Part shown: positions 5,709 to 14,670 of the stretch, one piece after another | How positions within the stretch are numbered: position 1 is the first letter of the stretch | Layout of the letters: each line of letters starts with the position of its first letter | Assembly (NCBI GenBank): GCA_018005585.1 | Contig: JAGMZX010000026.1 | Location: 1-34,474 of the forward strand | DNA from: Candidatus Hydrogenedentota bacterium | Lineage (GTDB): Bacteria; Hydrogenedentota; Hydrogenedentia; Hydrogenedentales; JAGMZX01 | Direction of reading: 5' to 3' | DNA: 34,474 bases | The notes under the pieces: generated by a model | What the model was told of the DNA's origin: nothing | What the model saw: only the letters and a program-made list of their open reading frames with translations | Databases searched by the model: none | Translations under genes and position numbers: made by a program

Positions 5709-8675
5709 GTGAAACAGCATGCCTGCTTTCTTGCGTTTGGTCTGTTCCTGGCCGCCATGGGCGCGGCTGCGCAGTCCGTCGCGGCGCAACCCGTCATCGT
5801 GACGGCGGAAAATGCGTCCGCGCTGGAGCGATTTGCCGCACTCGAAGTACGGCGCTACGTGTATCTGCGCACAGGCGCGCTGCTGTCCGTAACCGCGGTA
5901 TTACCCGATGGGGACGCCCTGATTGCAGCGCGCAAGGACTCGCCGCCCGCGCAGGCGCTTCGGGACGCCGCGGCGGCGCTCGATGCGCAGTCGTTCCTTC
6001 TCAAGACCGTCGACGCGCCGGAAGGCAGGCGGCTCTATCTTGTCGGCGGCAGCGACACAGCGTTGCTGTACGCGGCGTACCGGTTCGCGGAGCTGCTGGG
6101 CGTGCGCTTCTATCTGCATGGCGACGAGATGCCGGACGCGCAGGTCGCGCTTGAACTCCCGCAAGTGGACGAAACGCGCGCGCCGCTGTTCGAGTTGCGA
6201 GGCATACAGCCATTCCACGATTTTCCCGAGGGGCCCGACTGGTGGAACCCGGAGGATTACAAGGCGATCCTCGCGCAGCTTCCCAAACTGGGCATGAATT
6301 TCTTCGGCCTGCACACGTATCCGGAGGACCGGCCCGCCGCCGAGCCGACAGTCTGGATCGGCCGCCCGTCTGACGTCGCGCAGGACGGCACCGTGACCTT
6401 CGCCTACTCCGCAATCTGGTACAACACCGTGTTGCCCGTAGGCTGGGGGTTTCAGGCGAAAAAGACAAGCGACTACGCCTGCGGCGCGGCCGCATTGTTC
6501 GACCGCGACGATTACGGCTCGGAGGTGATGCGTGGACTGACTCCGCGGCCCGAGACGCCGGAGCAATGCATCGAGCTGTTCGCGCGCGCGGGCGCGATGT
6601 TCGAAGACTGCTTTTCCTTTGCGCGGACGCTGGGGATCAAGACGTGCATCGGCACGGAAGCCCCGCTGCTCGCGCCCCGAAAGGTGGCCGAACGGTTCGG
6701 CCCCGGCGGCCCGGGACTGCGCGCAGAGGGCGGCAAGCCCGCGCACTTTTCCGCGGCCATCGCGGGCACGGATGACGACGCACTGTATCAGTCGGTGCGC
6801 TACGACCTCGAGGCCTACCGTTGCGATGTGCCCGAGGGCACATACGACGTCAGGCTTCATTTCGTCGAGCCGGCGTATGCGACGGCAGGCGCGCGGGTGT
6901 TCGGCGTGCGCATCGAAGGGCAGCAGGTCATCACGTCGCTCGATGTGTTCGCGCGCGTGGGACAGAATCACGCGCTCGATTTTGCCTTCGACGACGTGAC
7001 GGTCACGGACGGCCGCCTCGACATCGAGTTCACGCGAGAAACGGAGTATCCGTGCATCGCCGCAGTAGCGGTGGAAGGCGCGGGAGTCACCCGCAAGGTG
7101 AACTGCTGCGGCCCGGCGTACAAGGATTATGGGGGCGAAGACCCCTCGTCGCTGACGCGGGAACAGGTCGCCCTGCTGTACGAAGGCATGTTCACGCGCA
7201 TCATGCGCACGCATCCGCTCGATTACTACTGGTTCTGGACGCCCGAGAACTGGACCTGGGAGGATGTGCCGGAGGCACAGGTCGAAACGGCGGTCAACGA
7301 CATCCGCATCGCGCATGAAACGGCGCAGCGCCTCGGCGCGCCCTTCCAGCTGGCCACGTGCGGGTGGGTGCTCGGCCCGCAGTATGACAGGGCCCACCTC
7401 GCGGCGGCGCTGCCGCCGGACATGGCAGTAAGCTGCATCAACCGCCAGGTGGGCCACGAACCGGTCGAGCCCGGCTTCGCTGACGTGCAGGGCCGCGGAA
7501 AATGGGCTATTCCGTGGCTGGAGGACGACCCGGCGATGACGTCGCCGCAGTTGTGGGTGGGACGCATGCGCCGGGATGCGCGCGATGCGCTGTGCTACGG
7601 CTGCAACGGACTCATGGGCATCCACTGGCGCACGCGCATCCTCGGGCCGAACGTGGCCGCTCTCGCGCAGGCCGCGTGGGACCAGAGCGGCTGGAGTGGC
7701 GCGTCCCTGCGGGAATTGGCGCCGGCGGGCGGCGCCGCGGGCGGGAAGCGGCAGTCGCATTTCCCCGCGGACGACTTCTACCAGGATTGGGCGCGAATTT
7801 CATTTGGTCCCGAAGTTTCGGACGAAGCCGCGCGCATCTTCGCCAAAATGGACGGATGCCTGCCGCGGCCTTCGGACTGGATAGGCGGCCCCGGCGGCTA
7901 CGCGCCCGACAAGACGCCCTGGGAACAGGCAAAACAAGCTTACGCGTTCGTCGACGAATTCGCGGCGCTGCGCTCCCAGGTGTCCGGAGCGGGCCAACTC
8001 GAACGGTTCGACTACTGGCTGCACACGTTCGAATTCCTGCGCGCGACGGGTGAGATGCGCTGCCGCTGGCACGAATTAAATGCCGCGCTCGAACGCGCGC
8101 AAGCGGAAAAGGACACTGAGAAGCAGCAGCGTGCCGCGCGCGAGGAAGCGCTGCCCCGGCGCGCAGCGCTGGTCCGCGCGGTCGCGAGCGCTTATGAGCA
8201 TCTGCTGGCCGCCGCGAGCACGAGCGGCGAACTCGGTACGGTCTGCAATATTGAACAACACACGTTTCCGGCCATGATCGACGCGACCGGCGCGGCGCTG
8301 GCGGCGCTGTTGGGCGAAGCGCCCGAGCCGGCGCGACTGCCCGGGCAATACGGCGGCGCGCCGCGCCTCGTTGTGCTGACCCGGCGCACGTCGCTCGAGC
8401 CGCGCGAAGCGCTGCAGGTGAAAGCGGTGATGCTCGACCGCGCACCCGCGCTGGCCGCCACGCTGTACTGGCGCCCCTTGGGTGAGGGTGCATTCCAGGC
8501 GGTTCCGATGACAGGCGCGGGGAGAAACACGCTTGCGGCCCGGCTCGACGCCGCGCAGATCGCGCCGGCGGGAATCGAGTATTACATCGAGGCGCAGACG
8601 GCGGACCAGACGCGCGCGCGCTGGCCCGCAACGGCGCCCGCGTTGAATCAGACCGTGGTCCCGATGCCGGAGTGA
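5709..8675 (+). CDS. Large secreted glycoside-hydrolase-like protein with inserted malectin domain (DUF4838-like)
   Basis: The GTG start has GGAGGG at 5695-5700 and is followed by a signal peptide (about 27 residues). The 988 residues divide as follows. About 30-150 form a GH20/GH67-type N-terminal alpha/beta domain (LYLVGGSDTALLYAAYRF, LLGVRFYLHGDEMP). From about 155 there is a TIM-barrel start (LRGIQPFHDF, YKAILAQLPKLGMNFFGLHT). About 345-460 is an inserted malectin-type carbohydrate-binding domain (YDLEAYRCDVPEGTYDVRLH, FDVTVTDG-like stretch, LDIEFTRE). About 460-700 is barrel continuation with YYWFWTPENWTWED and AIPWLEDDP, whose acidic residues are catalytic candidates. It ends with a helical region and a C-terminal Fn3-like sandwich (LYWRPLGEGAFQ, IEYYIEAQT). 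This arrangement recalls DUF4838 and alpha-glucuronidase-like proteins. It presumably acts on an extracellular or periplasmic polysaccharide; the exact GH family is unassigned. It is convergent with dut, leaving only 36 bases between stops. Confidence 0.75.
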   Translation: MKQHACFLAFGLFLAAMGAAAQSVAAQPVIVTAENASALERFAALEVRRYVYLRTGALLSVTAVLPDGDALIAARKDSPPAQALRDAAAALDAQSFLLKTVDAPEGRRLYLVGGSDTALLYAAYRFAELLGVRFYLHGDEMPDAQVALELPQVDETRAPLFELRGIQPFHDFPEGPDWWNPEDYKAILAQLPKLGMNFFGLHTYPEDRPAAEPTVWIGRPSDVAQDGTVTFAYSAIWYNTVLPVGWGFQAKKTSDYACGAAALFDRDDYGSEVMRGLTPRPETPEQCIELFARAGAMFEDCFSFARTLGIKTCIGTEAPLLAPRKVAERFGPGGPGLRAEGGKPAHFSAAIAGTDDDALYQSVRYDLEAYRCDVPEGTYDVRLHFVEPAYATAGARVFGVRIEGQQVITSLDVFARVGQNHALDFAFDDVTVTDGRLDIEFTRETEYPCIAAVAVEGAGVTRKVNCCGPAYKDYGGEDPSSLTREQVALLYEGMFTRIMRTHPLDYYWFWTPENWTWEDVPEAQVETAVNDIRIAHETAQRLGAPFQLATCGWVLGPQYDRAHLAAALPPDMAVSCINRQVGHEPVEPGFADVQGRGKWAIPWLEDDPAMTSPQLWVGRMRRDARDALCYGCNGLMGIHWRTRILGPNVAALAQAAWDQSGWSGASLRELAPAGGAAGGKRQSHFPADDFYQDWARISFGPEVSDEAARIFAKMDGCLPRPSDWIGGPGGYAPDKTPWEQAKQAYAFVDEFAALRSQVSGAGQLERFDYWLHTFEFLRATGEMRCRWHELNAALERAQAEKDTEKQQRAAREEALPRRAALVRAVASAYEHLLAAASTSGELGTVCNIEQHTFPAMIDATGAALAALLGEAPEPARLPGQYGGAPRLVVLTRRTSLEPREALQVKAVMLDRAPALAATLYWRPLGEGAFQAVPMTGAGRNTLAARLDAAQIAPAGIEYYIEAQTADQTRARWPATAPALNQTVVPMPE

Positions 8676-8711
8676 GGCGTGGGTCCGGCGCATGGCGAGG
8701 AGTCCCCGCGT

Positions 8712-9167
8712 TCAGCGGCCCGTGTGGCCGAAACCGCCTGCGCCGCGCCCGGTGCCGTCGAGTTCGTCGACGAGTCTCCAGCGCGCGTGCGTGACTGGCG
8801 CGATGACCATTTGCGCAATCCGCTCACCCCGGCGGATGGTAAACGTCTCTTCGCCGTGATTGATAAGGATGATCTTGACCTCGCCCCGGTAATCCGCGTC
8901 GATGGTGCCCGGCGTATTGACCATCGAAATGCCGTGCTGAATCGCAAGGCCGCTCCGGGGGCGGATCTGCGCCTCGTAGCCGGGCGGCAGCGCAATGCGC
9001 AGTCCCGTAGGTACGAGCGCGCGCCGGCCGGGCGCGAGCGCGCACGGCTCTGTGACCGCGGCGCGCAGGTCCATGCCGGCAGCGTGTTGCGTGGCGTACG
9101 CGGGCAACGGGATGTCTTCGCAGCCCGGTTCGCGCGCAATGCAGACGACGAGGTCTTCGGGGTTCAT
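8712..9167 (-). CDS. dut: Deoxyuridine 5'-triphosphate nucleotidohydrolase (dUTPase)
   Basis: This trimeric dUTPase hydrolyses dUTP to dUMP and pyrophosphate, keeping uracil out of DNA and feeding dTMP synthesis. All five family motifs are present in the 151 residues: AAGMDLRA (29-36), PRSGLA (70-75), [10 protein letters not shown] with the catalytic Asp (87-96), RRGERIAQM (112-120) and the glycine-rich C-terminal [13 protein letters not shown] (138-150). The length is normal for the family. ATG 9167 overlaps the stop of the M16 peptidase gene in an ATGA, so the two are probably translationally coupled; a longer in-frame extension to 9224 falls inside the peptidase gene and adds no family sequence. 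Placement after rpsO-pnp-M16 peptidase matches a gene order I recall from several bacterial phyla. Confidence 0.95.
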   Translation of the reverse strand: MNPEDLVVCIAREPGCEDIPLPAYATQHAAGMDLRAAVTEPCALAPGRRALVPTGLRIALPPGYEAQIRPRSGLAIQHGISMVNTPGTIDADYRGEVKIILINHGEETFTIRRGERIAQMVIAPVTHARWRLVDELDGTGRGAGGFGHTGR

Positions 9168-10432
9168 AGCGGCACGGTGGCTCCAGGCCGCGCGTCGCCG
9201 GGGCCGAGCACCAGCAACGCGCAATGTTCGGGTGTGAACGTGCGCTGCGCGAAACCGCGCACGTCTTCCGGGCTTACCGTGTCGATCGCGGCGATGATCT
9301 CGTCGACGGACAGGATGCGGCCGTAGTAGAGCATTGATTTCGCCATGCGCGACATGCGCGTGAACGTGCTTTCGAGCGCCATCAGGATGTTGCCCTTGAT
9401 CTGCTCGCGGTTCGAGTCGAGTTCGTCTTCCGGCACGGGCGCCTCGCGCAAGCCGCGCATCTCCTCACAGACGAGTTCGAGCGTGCGCGCGAGGTTCGGC
9501 GGCGCGACGGCGGCGTAGATGCCGAACATCCCCGCCGTGAGATAGGACGATTGATAGCTGTAAATCGAGTACGCGAGGCCTTCCTGTTCGCGGATGCGCT
9601 CGAACAGACGCGACGTCGAGCCGCCGCCAAGCGTGCTGCTCAGCAGCTCGCATGTGTAACGTTCCTGGTTCGCCGCGCACGCGCCCGGAAAACCGAAGCA
9701 GACGTGCGACTGCGTGATGTCGCGCTCGACCTGAAGGATGCCGCCGTGAAAGCGTGGCGGATGGGATAGCTCCGGCGTCGTGTCCGACGCCATTTCACCG
9801 AATTCGTGGATAATCTGCTCGAGGACGGCCTGCTCATCGAAATTGCCCGCCACGGACACCACCATGTTCTGTGGGCAATACCATGTTCGGTGAAAGGCGC
9901 GCGCGTCTTCGAGCGTGAGGGCCGCGACCGATTCTTTGCTGCCGAAGACGGGCCGGCCCATGGGGTGGCCGGGCCAATGCTGCGCGGCGAGCAGGTCGTG
10001 CGCGTGCTCGTCCGGCGTGTCTTCCACGGAAGCGATCTCTTCGAGAATGACGTTGCGCTCCTTTTCGAGGTCGAGGAACTGCGAGTTCAACACCACGTCG
10101 GCCAGCACGTCGAGGCCCTTGTGCACGTCCTTCGCCAGCATTTTTACATAGACGCACGTGTATTCCCGCGAAGTAAACGCGTTGAACTGGCCGCCCCGGC
10201 CCTCGATCTCCTGCATCAATTCGTGGGCGGTTCGCTTCGCCGTGCCCTTGAACATCAAGTGTTCGAGCAGGTGTGCCAGTCCCGCTTCCCGGTCGGATTC
10301 ATTCGCCGACCCCGTTTTCACCCAAACCCCGGCGGAAAACGTGTGCAGGTAGGGCAGCCGTTCGAGCGTAATCGTCAAGCCGTTCGGGAGGCGGTGCAGG
10401 AGCACGGCTTCTTGCGCGTGTGTCGTTGCCAC
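9164..10432 (-). CDS. M16-family zinc peptidase (PqqL/MlpA/YmxG-like)
   Basis: This single-unit M16 (pitrilysin/mitochondrial processing peptidase-like) protein of 422 residues carries the inverted zinc motif HLLEH (about residues 54-58, in [14 protein letters not shown]) and the distal glutamate helix [14 protein letters not shown]. The second half has the usual R/Y segment ([22 protein letters not shown] split over two motifs), which binds substrate. It is likely a soluble cytoplasmic or peripheral protease of the type encoded next to pnp in many bacteria. I chose GTG 10432 because CGAGGT lies 8 bases upstream and family sequence begins a few residues later. The longer TTG start at 10468 has no SD. 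It overlaps dut by four bases. The hairpin after pnp lies about 100 bases upstream, so expression may rely on read-through or an unseen promoter. Confidence 0.9.
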   Translation of the reverse strand: MATTHAQEAVLLHRLPNGLTITLERLPYLHTFSAGVWVKTGSANESDREAGLAHLLEHLMFKGTAKRTAHELMQEIEGRGGQFNAFTSREYTCVYVKMLAKDVHKGLDVLADVVLNSQFLDLEKERNVILEEIASVEDTPDEHAHDLLAAQHWPGHPMGRPVFGSKESVAALTLEDARAFHRTWYCPQNMVVSVAGNFDEQAVLEQIIHEFGEMASDTTPELSHPPRFHGGILQVERDITQSHVCFGFPGACAANQERYTCELLSSTLGGGSTSRLFERIREQEGLAYSIYSYQSSYLTAGMFGIYAAVAPPNLARTLELVCEEMRGLREAPVPEDELDSNREQIKGNILMALESTFTRMSRMAKSMLYYGRILSVDEIIAAIDTVSPEDVRGFAQRTFTPEHCALLVLGPGDARPGATVPL

Positions 10433-10525
10433 GGAATAACCTCGTATGCGTTCGCCAGGGAGCGCCAATTTCGTTCATACGTCAGGCTTGAGCTTGTCTT
10501 GGCGAACAATCTGAAGAATGAAGGA

Positions 10526-10562
10526 TGAAAGAACGCTCCGCGGAGCATTGCCCCGCGGAGCG
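10526..10562 (-). terminator. Intrinsic-terminator-like hairpin after pnp
   Basis: A perfect 10-bp inverted repeat (CGCTCCGCGG at 10534-10543 with CCGCGGAGCG at 10553-10562, 9-base loop) begins 10 bases beyond the pnp stop codon. On the minus strand it is followed by a T-rich stretch TTCTTTC. The T-run is interrupted, so termination may be partial, letting some transcription pass into the M16 peptidase-dut pair. Confidence 0.65.
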
Positions 10563-10572
10563 CCGGGAACTA

Positions 10573-12870
10573 CTACCGGTATCCGCCGCCGCGTCCGCCG
10601 GAGCCGCCGCGCCCGCCGCGCCCGCCGCGCCCGCCGCCGTGGCCCTGGTCGTCGCCGCGCCCGCCGGAACGGGGCCGGCGATGCGGGTCGCGACGCGGCG
10701 CGCCCTGGTGGTCGGGCCCGAGCCGCTGCACGCCGCTCGGGTCGACGCGGCCCAGTTCGATGTCCGCTTTCAGTTTCGAGAGGTTGATGCGGCCCATGCG
10801 GTCGATCTCGACGACCTTCACGTCGACCTCGTCGCCCACGTCCACGACGTCGGTGACTTCGCGCACATGTCCGGGGGCCAGTTCAGAGATGTGGATCAGG
10901 CCCTCCTTGTTGCTCATGATGCGGCAGAATGCGCCGAAATTCATGATGCGCGTGATGGTGCCGTGGTAGATCTTGTCGACCTCGACGTCCGCGACGATCT
11001 CCTGGATCATGTCGATGGCGGCCTGGGCACTGGCCTGGTCGACCGCCGCGACGTTGATGGTGCCGTCGTCCTCGATGTCGATTTCGGCGCCGGTCTGCGC
11101 CTGGATGGCGCGGACGACCTTGCCGCCGGGCCCGATGACGTCGCGGATTTTCTCGACGTCTATGCGAATCTGGTAGATGCGCGGCGCGTAGGGCGAGAGG
11201 TCGGGCCGCGGCTCGGCGAGCACTTCCGCCATCTTGCCGAGGATGTATTCGCGGCCGTCTTTCGCCTGGAGCAGCGCCTGGTACATCACGTCGCGCGAGA
11301 TGCCCTTGATCTTGGTGTCCATCTGGAACGCGGTGATGCCCTTGCGCGTGCCGCAGACCTTGAAGTCCATGTCGCCCAAGTGGTCCTCGTCGCCGAGGAT
11401 GTCGCTGAGCACGCGCACTTCCTCGCTTTCCTTGATCAGGCCCATGGCGATGCCGGCGACGGCGGCCTGAATCTGCACGCCCGCGTCCATGAGGCTCAGG
11501 CTGCTGCCGCACACGGTGGCCATCGAGCTTGAGCCGTTGCTCTCGGTGATGTCCGAGACCACACGGACCGTGTAGGGGAAGTCGTTCATGTCAGGCTCTT
11601 CTTCCGTCCCGAAGGGAAGGACGCTCTCGATAGCGCGCTCGGCCAGCTTGCCGTGGCCGATCTCGCGGCGGCCCGGGCCGGAAATGCGGCGCACTTCGCC
11701 GACGGACCACGGCGGGAAGTTGTAGTGCAGGAAGAACCTGCGGAAGAAGTCGCCGGTGAGTTCGTCCATCCGCTGTTCGTCGCGGCTGGTGCCCAGGGTG
11801 GTGGTGACCAGTGCCTGGGTTTCGCCGCGGGTGAACAGGGCCGAGCCATGCGCGCGGGGAAGCACGCCGACCTCGATTTCGATGGGCCGGATGTCGGCGA
11901 GGCCGCGCCCGTCGATGCGCGTGTTGGTCTCGACCACCAGGCGGCGCATTTGCTGCTTGAACAGGTTGTCGAACGCGTCGCGGACGTCGCCCGCGCGCTG
12001 CTCGAACAGCTCCGCGCCGTACTTTTCGGCGAGCGCGGTCTTGACCTCTTCTTTCAGCGCGTCGATGGCGTCGTGCCGCGCCTGTTTCTGCACGGTGCGC
12101 AGCGCCTCGGCCAGCCGGTCCTTCGCGATAGCCGCGACGTCGGCTGCGACCTCCTCGTTTGTCTGCGGCGTTTCGTAAGGCATCTTTTCGACGCCGCAGC
12201 GGCGGCGCAGTTCCTCGATGCCTTCGATAATCGTCTTGATGTTGCGGTGCCCGAATTCGATGGCGCCGAGCATGACCTCTTCGGAGACTTCTCGGGCGGA
12301 GCCTTCGACCATGGTGATGGCGTCGCGCGTGCCCGCCATGACCACGTCAATCTCGCTGACTTCCATGTCCTCCATCGTCGGGTCCACGATGAACTCGCCG
12401 TTGATCAGGCCGACGCGCACCGCGCCGATGGGCTCGAGCAACGGAATCTTCGAGATGTGCAGGGCGGCCGAAGCCGCGTTGATCGAAATGACATCCGGGT
12501 CGTTGACGTTGTCCGCCGACAGCACGGTCTGACAGACCTGCAGTTCGTTGCAGAATCCCTTTGGAAACAGGGGCCGCAGCGGCCGGTCGGTCAGCCGGCA
12601 CACGAGGATTTCCCGTTCCGAGGGACGGGCCTCGCGCCTGAAAAAGTTGCCCGGGATCTGCCCTACGCTGTAGAATTTTTCCCGGTAATCCACCGTGAGG
12701 GGGAAGAAATCCTGCCCGGGCTTGGCCTCGGGCGCGACGCATACGGCCGAGAGCACCATGGTCTCGCCGATGCGGCAGATGACGGCGCCGTGCGCCTGTT
12801 TTGCGATGCGGCCGGTCTCAAAATCGAGTTGCCGATCGCCTACGGTTACGGTAAGACGTTCCACTGACAA
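10573..12870 (-). CDS. pnp: Polyribonucleotide nucleotidyltransferase (PNPase) with RGG-rich tail
   Basis: PNPase is a phosphorolytic 3'-5' exoribonuclease and a core RNA-decay enzyme. The 765 residues show two RNase PH domains flanking an all-helical linker. The first begins near residue 10, with [14 protein letters not shown] and [12 protein letters not shown]. The second begins with [14 protein letters not shown] and carries the active-site region [16 protein letters not shown] domain ([13 protein letters not shown], about 580) and an S1 domain ([20 protein letters not shown]) follow. The extra C-terminal about 50 residues are a basic, Arg/Gly-rich tail ending in repeated GGRGG units, not part of the standard fold and likely an added RNA-binding segment. 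Start TTG 12870 has AAGGAG 9 bases upstream; GTG 12864, two codons on, is an alternative. It follows rpsO with a 205-base spacer, as in E. coli and many bacteria. Confidence 0.97.
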   Translation of the reverse strand: MSVERLTVTVGDRQLDFETGRIAKQAHGAVICRIGETMVLSAVCVAPEAKPGQDFFPLTVDYREKFYSVGQIPGNFFRREARPSEREILVCRLTDRPLRPLFPKGFCNELQVCQTVLSADNVNDPDVISINAASAALHISKIPLLEPIGAVRVGLINGEFIVDPTMEDMEVSEIDVVMAGTRDAITMVEGSAREVSEEVMLGAIEFGHRNIKTIIEGIEELRRRCGVEKMPYETPQTNEEVAADVAAIAKDRLAEALRTVQKQARHDAIDALKEEVKTALAEKYGAELFEQRAGDVRDAFDNLFKQQMRRLVVETNTRIDGRGLADIRPIEIEVGVLPRAHGSALFTRGETQALVTTTLGTSRDEQRMDELTGDFFRRFFLHYNFPPWSVGEVRRISGPGRREIGHGKLAERAIESVLPFGTEEEPDMNDFPYTVRVVSDITESNGSSSMATVCGSSLSLMDAGVQIQAAVAGIAMGLIKESEEVRVLSDILGDEDHLGDMDFKVCGTRKGITAFQMDTKIKGISRDVMYQALLQAKDGREYILGKMAEVLAEPRPDLSPYAPRIYQIRIDVEKIRDVIGPGGKVVRAIQAQTGAEIDIEDDGTINVAAVDQASAQAAIDMIQEIVADVEVDKIYHGTITRIMNFGAFCRIMSNKEGLIHISELAPGHVREVTDVVDVGDEVDVKVVEIDRMGRINLSKLKADIELGRVDPSGVQRLGPDHQGAPRRDPHRRPRSGGRGDDQGHGGGRGGRGGRGGSGGRGGGYR

Positions 12871-13028
12871 TGTTCCTTACTCCTTCTTCCTTCTCCGTGG
12901 AACGTCTCCCGCCGCGTCCCACATTTTCTTGTTCGTTTCACTTCTCCACACATTCTTCCGGTACTTCTTTCGTCTTGCAGGATGGCCCGGCCTGCGCGCG
13001 GTGGTCCCGCACCCAATCCAGGCGGGAG

Positions 13029-13066
13029 AAAAATCAAGGGAGGGACGGCGCCTTGGCCGCCCCTCC
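13029..13066 (-). terminator. Intrinsic-terminator-like hairpin between rpsO and pnp
   Basis: Just after the rpsO stop, the minus-strand transcript can fold GGAGGG with CCCTCC (fwd 13061-13066 and 13039-13044) around an inner GGC/GCC stem. The hairpin is followed four bases later by TTTTT (fwd 13033-13029). A terminator or attenuator at this place is known in E. coli rpsO-pnp, where partial read-through and RNA processing set pnp levels. The structure is seen here; the function is inferred. Confidence 0.65.
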
Positions 13067-13075
13067 ACGCAGGCG

Positions 13076-13345
13076 TCACTTTCTCAGGCCCAGTTCCTGA
13101 ATCAGGCCGCGGTAGCGTTCCAGGTCATTACGGCGCAGGTAGTTCAAGAGATTGCGCCGCTTGCCGACCATCTTGAGCAGCCCGATGCGGCCGGCGTGGT
13201 CCTTCTTATGGACCTTGAAATGCTCCGTGAGCTGGTTGATCCGTTCCGTCAACAGCGCGATCTGCACTTCCGCGGAGCCGGTGTCCGCCTCGCTCTTCCC
13301 GTGCTTGCTGATGACCTCCTTCTTCCGTTCCTTCGTCAATGGCAT
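13076..13345 (-). CDS. rpsO: 30S ribosomal protein S15
   Basis: The 89-residue protein is full length for bS15/uS15, a primary 16S rRNA-binding protein of the small-subunit platform. Family landmarks are the opening [17 protein letters not shown], the central [16 protein letters not shown], the [12 protein letters not shown] loop that contacts rRNA, and the [13 protein letters not shown] helix. ATG 13345 has AAAGGA 8 bases upstream. It sits 91 bases after pgk on the same strand. A small perfect CTGCC/GGCAG stem lies in that spacer and could be part of an S15 autoregulatory leader, but it is short and its role is unproven. Confidence 0.97.
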   Translation of the reverse strand: MPLTKERKKEVISKHGKSEADTGSAEVQIALLTERINQLTEHFKVHKKDHAGRIGLLKMVGKRRNLLNYLRRNDLERYRGLIQELGLRK

Positions 13346-13436
13346 TGTCGTGTCCTTTCGCCCTGCGCCCAGACCGCCGCACGCTTCTTGCCTGCGTCCG
13401 AGCCGCGGGTCCTTTTTCCTGCCGCCGGGCAGCCGG

Positions 13437-14639
13437 TCAATTGTCCGTAAGCGCGGCTACACCCGGCAACGTTTTTCCTTCCAGCATTTCCAGGGAGGCG
13501 CCGCCGCCCGTGGAAACATGTGACATCTTCCCGGCCAATCCGAAATGCTCGACCGCGCTGGCCGAATCGCCGCCGCCGATGATACTGGTGGTATTGGCCG
13601 CGGCGAGCGCCTCGGCAAGCGCCTGCGTGCCCCGGCTGAACGGACGCATTTCGTAGACGCCGACCGGGCCGTTCCACACGACCATCTTCGATTTCTTGAC
13701 CGCGGCGATGAAGTTTTCCGTCGTTTTCGGCCCAATATCGAGGCCCTGCCAGCCGCGCTCGATGCCATCGGCCGGGACTACCTTGACGTTGGCGTCCTCC
13801 GAGAACGCGTCCGCCAAGACGATGTCCACCGGCAGGTGCAGGGGCACGCCGCGGCTCTTCGCCTTGGCCAGGGCGCCGCGGGCGGCTTCGAGGCCTTCTT
13901 CATCGAGCAGCGAGTCGCCAATCTCGAGCCCTTGTGCCTTGAAGAAGGTGTAAGTCATGCCGCCGCCGATCAGGAGCACGTCGACGAGATTCAACAGATT
14001 GTCGATCACTTCGATCTTGCCTTGGACCTTGGCGCCGCCCAGAATCGCCACGAGCGGGCGGTCCGGGTTGTGCAACACCTTCGAAAAGAACTCAATTTCC
14101 TTCGCGGCCAGAAAACCCGCCGCGCACGGCGAGATGAACTCGGTCACGCCCACCGTGGATGCATGCGCCCGGTGCATCGTGCCGAACGCGTCGCTCACGT
14201 AGACATCGCCGAGCCGCGCCAGCGCCTTGGAAAGCTCTGGGTCGTTCGCCTCTTCGCGCGGGTCGAAGCGCGTGTTCTCGAGCAGGATGATATCGCCCGG
14301 CTGCATGGCGGCCACCGCGGTTTCCACCTCAGGACCGACCAGCTGGTCGAGTTTCTTCACGTTGCCACCAACCAGTTCGTGCAACCGGTCCGCGACCGGG
14401 TCCATTTTCAGCAGAGCCAGCTTGGCCGCGTCGCCCTTAGCCTTCTTTGGGCGGCCCAGATGCGACATAAGGACGAGTTTTCCGCCATGCTCGCGCACGT
14501 ACTGGATGCTCGGCAACGCCGCGCGGATGCGCGTGTCGTCGCGCACGGAACCATCGTCTTGCTGGGGGACGTTGAAGTCCACGCGCATGAGCACGCGCTT
14601 CCCTTGGACATCCAGGCCGGTGATGCTCAGCTTGTTCAT
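13437..14639 (-). CDS. pgk: Phosphoglycerate kinase
   Basis: This glycolytic enzyme transfers the phosphate of 1,3-bisphosphoglycerate to ADP, producing ATP. The 400-residue length is normal. The N-terminal substrate domain shows [18 protein letters not shown] and LLENTRF. The hinge and nucleotide domain show [44 protein letters not shown] and the terminal [12 protein letters not shown] and STGGGASLE motifs. ATG 14639 is preceded by AAAGG, and the gap stop is 31 bases upstream, so gap and pgk form one transcription unit driven by the promoter near 15936-15965. No key residue appears to be missing. Confidence 0.97.
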   Translation of the reverse strand: MNKLSITGLDVQGKRVLMRVDFNVPQQDDGSVRDDTRIRAALPSIQYVREHGGKLVLMSHLGRPKKAKGDAAKLALLKMDPVADRLHELVGGNVKKLDQLVGPEVETAVAAMQPGDIILLENTRFDPREEANDPELSKALARLGDVYVSDAFGTMHRAHASTVGVTEFISPCAAGFLAAKEIEFFSKVLHNPDRPLVAILGGAKVQGKIEVIDNLLNLVDVLLIGGGMTYTFFKAQGLEIGDSLLDEEGLEAARGALAKAKSRGVPLHLPVDIVLADAFSEDANVKVVPADGIERGWQGLDIGPKTTENFIAAVKKSKMVVWNGPVGVYEMRPFSRGTQALAEALAAANTTSIIGGGDSASAVEHFGLAGKMSHVSTGGGASLEMLEGKTLPGVAALTDN

Positions 14640-14670
14640 GGACTATCGCCTTTCCGTTCGAGGCCGGGGC

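Noticed and set aside
10432-10468. TTG start giving a longer M16 peptidase
   Set aside because: No SD before it; GTG 10432 has CGAGGT at correct distance and matches the family start.
11653-12867. 404-codon frame opposite pnp
   Set aside because: Mirror of the codon bias of pnp; full of Asp/Val/His runs and no family sequence.
13400-13436. CTGCC/GGCAG hairpin after pgk as terminator
   Set aside because: Stem is only 5 bp and is followed by A-rich, not T-rich, sequence on the coding strand.
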